NCBI GenBank assembly: GCA_964428355.1
Contig: CAYRYU010000034.1
Coordinates: forward strand, 5,093-69,092
Reading direction: 5' to 3'
Source: CAYRYU01 sp964428355
Lineage (GTDB): Bacteria; Muiribacteriota; Ozemobacteria; Ozemobacterales; Ozemobacteraceae
Length of the DNA: 64,000 nucleotides
In this document: in pieces, positions 61,274-64,000 of the stretch
Layout of the letters: every line of letters starts with the position of its first letter
Position numbering within the stretch: position 1 is the first letter of the stretch
Notes under the pieces: model-generated
The model's database searches: none
The model's input: the letters and a program-made list of their open reading frames with translations, nothing else
Told to the model about the DNA's origin: nothing
Program-made: the position numbers and the translations under genes

Positions 61274-62143
61274 ATGACCGGAAACGTCCAGATATACATC
61301 ATCACGGGCCTCTCGGGAGCCGGGAAAAGCCAGGTAACCCACTACTTCGAGGATGCCGGTTTCTTCTGCATCGACAACCTTCCTCCCGCCCTTCTGCCCA
61401 AATTCGCCGATCTCTGCCTGGATACCCACGGGAAGATCTCCAAGGTCGCCGTCGTGATCGACATCCGCGGCGGGAAATTCTTCGAGAGCCTCGCGAAAGC
61501 GGTTCGGGCGATGAAACGGAAGGGTATCTTCAGCCGGATCCTATTCCTCGAGGCTTCCGACGAGGTTCTTGTCAGAAGGTTCTCGGAAACGAGGCGGAAA
61601 CACCCGTTGAGCGCCGGGGGCCGGATAATCGACGACATTGCATCCGAGAGGGAGATGCTTTCCGAGATCCGCGAAAAGGCGGATTTCGTCATCAACACGT
61701 CGGACATGACGTCCCGCGAACTTTACGAGGAGATCCACAAGGTCATCGAGCATGAAGCCTCCTCGCGCCGAATGTCGCTCGTGATCGTCAGTTTCGGGTT
61801 CAAATTCGGAATTCCCGGCGACAGCGACATGATCTTCGACGTGCGGTTCCTCCCCAATCCCCATTATGTGCCTGAACTGAAGGCCTTCTCCGGACTCGAC
61901 CCAAGGGTCTACGATTTCGTGATGAACAGCGAGATCGGTACCGAATTCTCCGCCCGGCTGAAAAGTTTCGTGGAGTATCTCCTTCCCCATTTCATCCAGG
62001 AAGGAAAATCGAGGGTCCAGATCGGAATCGGGTGCACGGGGGGAAGGCACCGCTCGGTTGCCCTCGCGGAGTTCCTAGCCCGCGAGATCAAGAACGACCA
62101 GATCAATATCTCCCGGCGACACCGCGATCTCGAGCTGTCCTGA
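61274..62143 (+). CDS. rapZ: RapZ/YvcJ nucleotide-binding protein
   Basis: 289 aa. N-terminal P-loop 'IITGLSGAGKSQVTHYFED', 'FCIDNLPPALLPKF', 'IRGGKFFESL', 'FLEASDEVLVRRFSETRRKHPL'. The C-terminal domain has 'FGFKFGIPGDSDMIFDVRFL' and 'IGCTGGRHRSVALAEFLA'. In E. coli RapZ is the RNase E adapter for GlmZ in amino-sugar control; in other phyla the role is less clear. Complete and of normal length. Confidence 0.95.
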   Translation: MTGNVQIYIITGLSGAGKSQVTHYFEDAGFFCIDNLPPALLPKFADLCLDTHGKISKVAVVIDIRGGKFFESLAKAVRAMKRKGIFSRILFLEASDEVLVRRFSETRRKHPLSAGGRIIDDIASEREMLSEIREKADFVINTSDMTSRELYEEIHKVIEHEASSRRMSLVIVSFGFKFGIPGDSDMIFDVRFLPNPHYVPELKAFSGLDPRVYDFVMNSEIGTEFSARLKSFVEYLLPHFIQEGKSRVQIGIGCTGGRHRSVALAEFLAREIKNDQINISRRHRDLELS

Positions 62144-62176
62144 CCACGGAGGTACGGAACCGCCTTCTTTCCCCCC

Positions 62177-62206
62177 TTGACACCTTGGGAGGGGAAATGA
62201 TAGAAA
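62177..62206 (+). promoter_or_regulatory. promoter for the small coiled-coil protein
   Basis: Perfect -35 TTGACA (62177-62182), 18 bases, -10 TAGAAA (62201-62206). The leader would be ~110 bases, and its 62231-62258 part contains a small GGTGA/TCACC hairpin. Confidence 0.45.
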
Positions 62207-62321
62207 TGAATATCATCTTGGTGAAAGCGGCGGCTCTTTGACAATCGGGTGATTCACTCACCTCCTGCGAGAAGTATTGAGTATCGAGTATGATCGCCAA
62301 TACTTTCACCGGGAGGAAAGC

Positions 62322-62603
62322 ATGAAAATCAATGGTAAACGGCTCGCAGCCGTGGTTCTGTTCTCTTTTGTCATGGTTCTGGCTCTGACCGTCGCGGCCC
62401 AGGCCGCCGGCAGGAATGATGTCCAGAAGGAACTCAAGGCCCTCAAACTGGCTCTCAAGCAGACCCAGGCCGAACTTCGCCGCCTCAACGAAGAGGGCGG
62501 ATCGCAAGATCAGGCCAAGGCGCAGGAGCTCATGGAGAAGATCCGGGAGCTGCGCCAGAAGATAAGTGACCTCGAAGCACAATTTCCGAGGAAAGCTAAG
62601 TAG
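62322..62603 (+). CDS. small secreted coiled-coil protein
   Basis: 93 aa from ATG 62322, seven bases after GGGAGG. Signal peptide about 1-28 (cleaved at 'AQA-AG'). The rest is one charged helix with heptads ('KELKALKLALKQTQAELRRL', 'LMEKIRELRQKISDLEAQF') that should form a coiled coil in the periplasm. Single-gene unit with its own promoter and a strong terminator, which suggests abundant expression. No family recognised. Confidence 0.8.
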   Translation: MKINGKRLAAVVLFSFVMVLALTVAAQAAGRNDVQKELKALKLALKQTQAELRRLNEEGGSQDQAKAQELMEKIRELRQKISDLEAQFPRKAK

Positions 62604-62638
62604 CGAGAAGTTCGTCGCTGGATACCAAAGATGATCCA

Positions 62639-62670
62639 CACCCCGGTGCCAACCGGGGTGTTTCTCTTTT
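62639..62670 (+). terminator. intrinsic terminator
   Basis: CACCCCGG (62639-62646), loop TGCCAA, CCGGGGTG (62653-62660), then TTTCTCTTTT. A strong stem just after the small coiled-coil gene. Confidence 0.9.
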
Positions 62671-62689
62671 CGGAGAAAGCCGAAGTCGG

Positions 62690-63328
62690 ATGCCATTCAG
62701 TCTCGACAAGCCAACCGTGATCCTGGTCGCGGGAACCGCCGGGGTCGGAAAAACCACGCTCGCCAGGGTGCTGGTCTCTGAGCTGACCGACTCCCTCCTC
62801 ATCGACAAGGATACGGTCAACGAGGCCTTCCTTCGAAGGCACTCCACGGGCGTTCCGGGATCGGGGCTCCAGGGAGCCGGCTCCTACTCGCTCGGGGGAG
62901 GAAGTTGGGACCGCGATTCCGACCGGTACCATCGTGGGGTCCGCTTCCAGAGTTATCTTTGCCTTCTCCGCCTCGCCGAGGACAACGTCCGGTTGGGGAA
63001 AAGCCCGGTTCTGGATGGCAACTACCACAAGGAGATCTCAAACGGGTACCTTCGGGAGATCCTCCTCCCCCATTTTTCCCAGATCGCCGTCCCGGTCAAG
63101 ATCGTCTTCTGTCACGCCTCCGCAGATATCATCGCAAAACGGCTGGTGGAAAGAAATCACCCACGGGACCGTGACAAGATCGGTTCCTCCAAAGCCTGGT
63201 CGAGGTTCCTGGGAGAAAATCCTGTGATCCCTCCGGAGTTGGAAGGATACGCCCACGTGAAGGCCGACATGGAAAAACCGCTTTCCGAGATCCTGCCGGG
63301 GATAATCAGGTTTCTCGTCTCCTCATGA
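62690..63328 (+). CDS. P-loop kinase-like ATPase
   Basis: 212 aa. Walker A 'ILVAGTAGVGKTTLARVLVS' followed by 'LLIDKDTVNEAFL', as in AAA_33/zeta-toxin-like or small-molecule kinases. A middle 'VLDGNYHKEI' and a LID-like 'RLVERNHPRDRDK' with several Arg/Lys agree with phosphotransfer. There is no antitoxin gene beside it, so a toxin role is not supported. Substrate unknown. Its stop overlaps the remnant on the opposite strand. Confidence 0.8.
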   Translation: MPFSLDKPTVILVAGTAGVGKTTLARVLVSELTDSLLIDKDTVNEAFLRRHSTGVPGSGLQGAGSYSLGGGSWDRDSDRYHRGVRFQSYLCLLRLAEDNVRLGKSPVLDGNYHKEISNGYLREILLPHFSQIAVPVKIVFCHASADIIAKRLVERNHPRDRDKIGSSKAWSRFLGENPVIPPELEGYAHVKADMEKPLSEILPGIIRFLVSS

Positions 63329-63489
63329 TTTGCCCTCTTCGCCCAGTATGAAAGCTTCGCTCTCCGCGGCCGCGAACAGAAATGCCTCCAGGTTTCCTGG
63401 GGATCCAGGAGTCCGACGTTGAATCCATCGGGGTTCCACCGGGCCACAATCCACCAGGGCAATTCGGCGGTTTTCCGGTCGCTCTCCAC
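63323..63489 (-). pseudogene. possible small frameshifted coding sequence
   Basis: From a GTG at 63489 the minus strand reads 'VESDRKTAELPWWIVARWNP' and 'DGFNVG'. A one-base shift near 63415 then continues 'NLEAFLFAAAESEAFILGEE' to a stop at 63325-63323. Both halves have protein-like composition and fit end to end, in the space behind the glycosyltransferase gene. It may be a broken small gene or a sequencing error. No family recognised. Confidence 0.35.
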
Positions 63490-63524
63490 ATCGGAACCCG
63501 TTAAACCGGCGACTCGATCGGGTT

Positions 63525-64000
63525 TCAGGGAAACTTCAGCTCGATCCTTAGTGCAAGCTCGTCGAGGAGCTTTTTGATCATCCCCTTGTAGGTGAACGTG
63601 GCGAGGATTTTCTTCTTCGCTCTCTCGACGATCTCCAGCCTTTCATTTTCGTGGGAGAGGTAGTAGTCAATCTTGTCATAGAGGTCCTTACGGTCATAGA
63701 AGAAAAGGATCTCCTTCCCTTCCGTCAAAAACTCCCGGATGTTCGCCCAGTCATGCTCGGCCGGAATGTTCGTCCCGATGTAAAGGGCATTGCTGAGAAA
63801 AGCTTCGAAAACCCTGGCATGGCTCGTCATTCCGGGATTGTTTCCCACGACGATCTTGCAGGCATTAAGTATCCGTGAAAGAGGCTCACCGTTCTGCGCC
63901 ACCCCCCGCGCGAAACGGCCGACGATCGGATGGCCTGGCCATTCCCGGCCATAGAGGGCAAGATCGTAACCCTTTTCGGCAAGCCATTCAACGGGAACGG
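63525..64000 (-). CDS. glycosyltransferase, C-terminal part (start beyond window)
   Basis: The frame is open to the window edge, so the N-terminus is missing; about 158 residues are visible. 'AEKGYDLALYGREWPG', 'ILNACKIVVGNNPGMTSHARV', 'FEAFLSNALYIGT' and 'YDRKDLYDKIDYYLSHENER' match the C-terminal half of CgeB/Glyco_trans_1-like GT-B enzymes, including the acidic/aromatic region after the nucleotide site. It presumably acts on a surface or protein glycan, but the sugar cannot be inferred. Confidence 0.8.
   Translation of the reverse strand, partial: VPVEWLAEKGYDLALYGREWPGHPIVGRFARGVAQNGEPLSRILNACKIVVGNNPGMTSHARVFEAFLSNALYIGTNIPAEHDWANIREFLTEGKEILFFYDRKDLYDKIDYYLSHENERLEIVERAKKKILATFTYKGMIKKLLDELALRIELKFP

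Noticed and set aside
62690..63328. Zeta-toxin interpretation of the P-loop protein
   Set aside because: No adjacent antitoxin gene, and the motifs fit small-molecule kinases equally well.

Overview
The window is about 59-60% G+C, densely coded, and comes from a draft scaffold with five 100-N placeholders. It is a diderm (Gram-negative type) bacterium: two LptF/LptG-family permeases, a TonB-dependent receptor, a tripartite RND/MFP/TolC pump, lipoproteins and periplasmic proteins are all present. A pseudaminic-acid pathway suggests a glycosylated flagellum or surface glycan. The mix (eukaryote-type dimeric GlyRS, tmk near yaaR and rapZ, RsbW/RsbV partner-switch proteins, YfiR/hybrid-kinase operon, many TPR/Sel1 proteins) would fit a candidate phylum such as Riflebacteria or a deltaproteobacterium-like lineage. 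The phylum cannot be fixed from the sequence alone.

Layout. 0-5.5 kb: hydrolase, C39-like membrane protein, glyS, an orphan DNA methyltransferase whose 3' end runs into a 30-bp tandem repeat, and a DUF4097 protein. 5.5-12.6 kb (minus): marR-MFP-RND-TolC efflux operon with a clear MarR-type operator. 12.6-15.6 kb: a CitD-CitE fusion, a beta-propeller lipoprotein and a coiled-coil protein. 15.8-23.2 kb: TonB receptor, YfiR, a large hybrid histidine kinase and a receiver-PP2C phosphatase in one operon. 23.3-26.3 kb: Sel1 protein, glucosaminidase and a carboxypeptidase-regulatory-like protein.

26.4-31.1 kb: a tight operon of carbamoyltransferase, unusual radical SAM protein, molybdopterin domain fused to pentapeptide repeats, and a trypsin-like protease. 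31.1-35.5 kb: an NtrB/NtrC-like pair next to a near-consensus sigma-54 promoter, with 21-bp-spaced upstream sites, driving a lipoprotein and a small secreted protein. 35.7-40.2 kb (minus): envelope proteins ending with an LptF/G permease, a degenerate metallophosphatase and a DUF2993 protein. 40.3-49.8 kb: ugd, a nucleotidyltransferase and the pse genes (pseB, pseC, cytidylyltransferase, pseI, GNAT, methylase). 49.8-57.2 kb: peroxiredoxin, a pseudo-J/TPR/cold-shock fusion, a second LptF/G permease, argS and a zinc-ribbon TPR protein. 57.2-64 kb: a candidate structured RNA with terminator, rsbW-rsbV, tmk, a GGDEF protein, yaaR, rapZ, a small coiled-coil protein, a P-loop kinase and a partial glycosyltransferase.

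The most novel signal is a dispersed, protein-coding repeat. Two blocks (35/40 and 20/21 identical bases) are shared, in the same reading frame, between a loop of the hybrid kinase (about 20.56-20.68 kb) and the tandem-repeated N-terminus of the pse-associated methylase (about 48.99-49.17 kb). This resembles the behaviour of Rickettsia palindromic elements. Two of the five gaps are flanked by exact 55-bp duplications. They are assembly artefacts that split otherwise intact genes.
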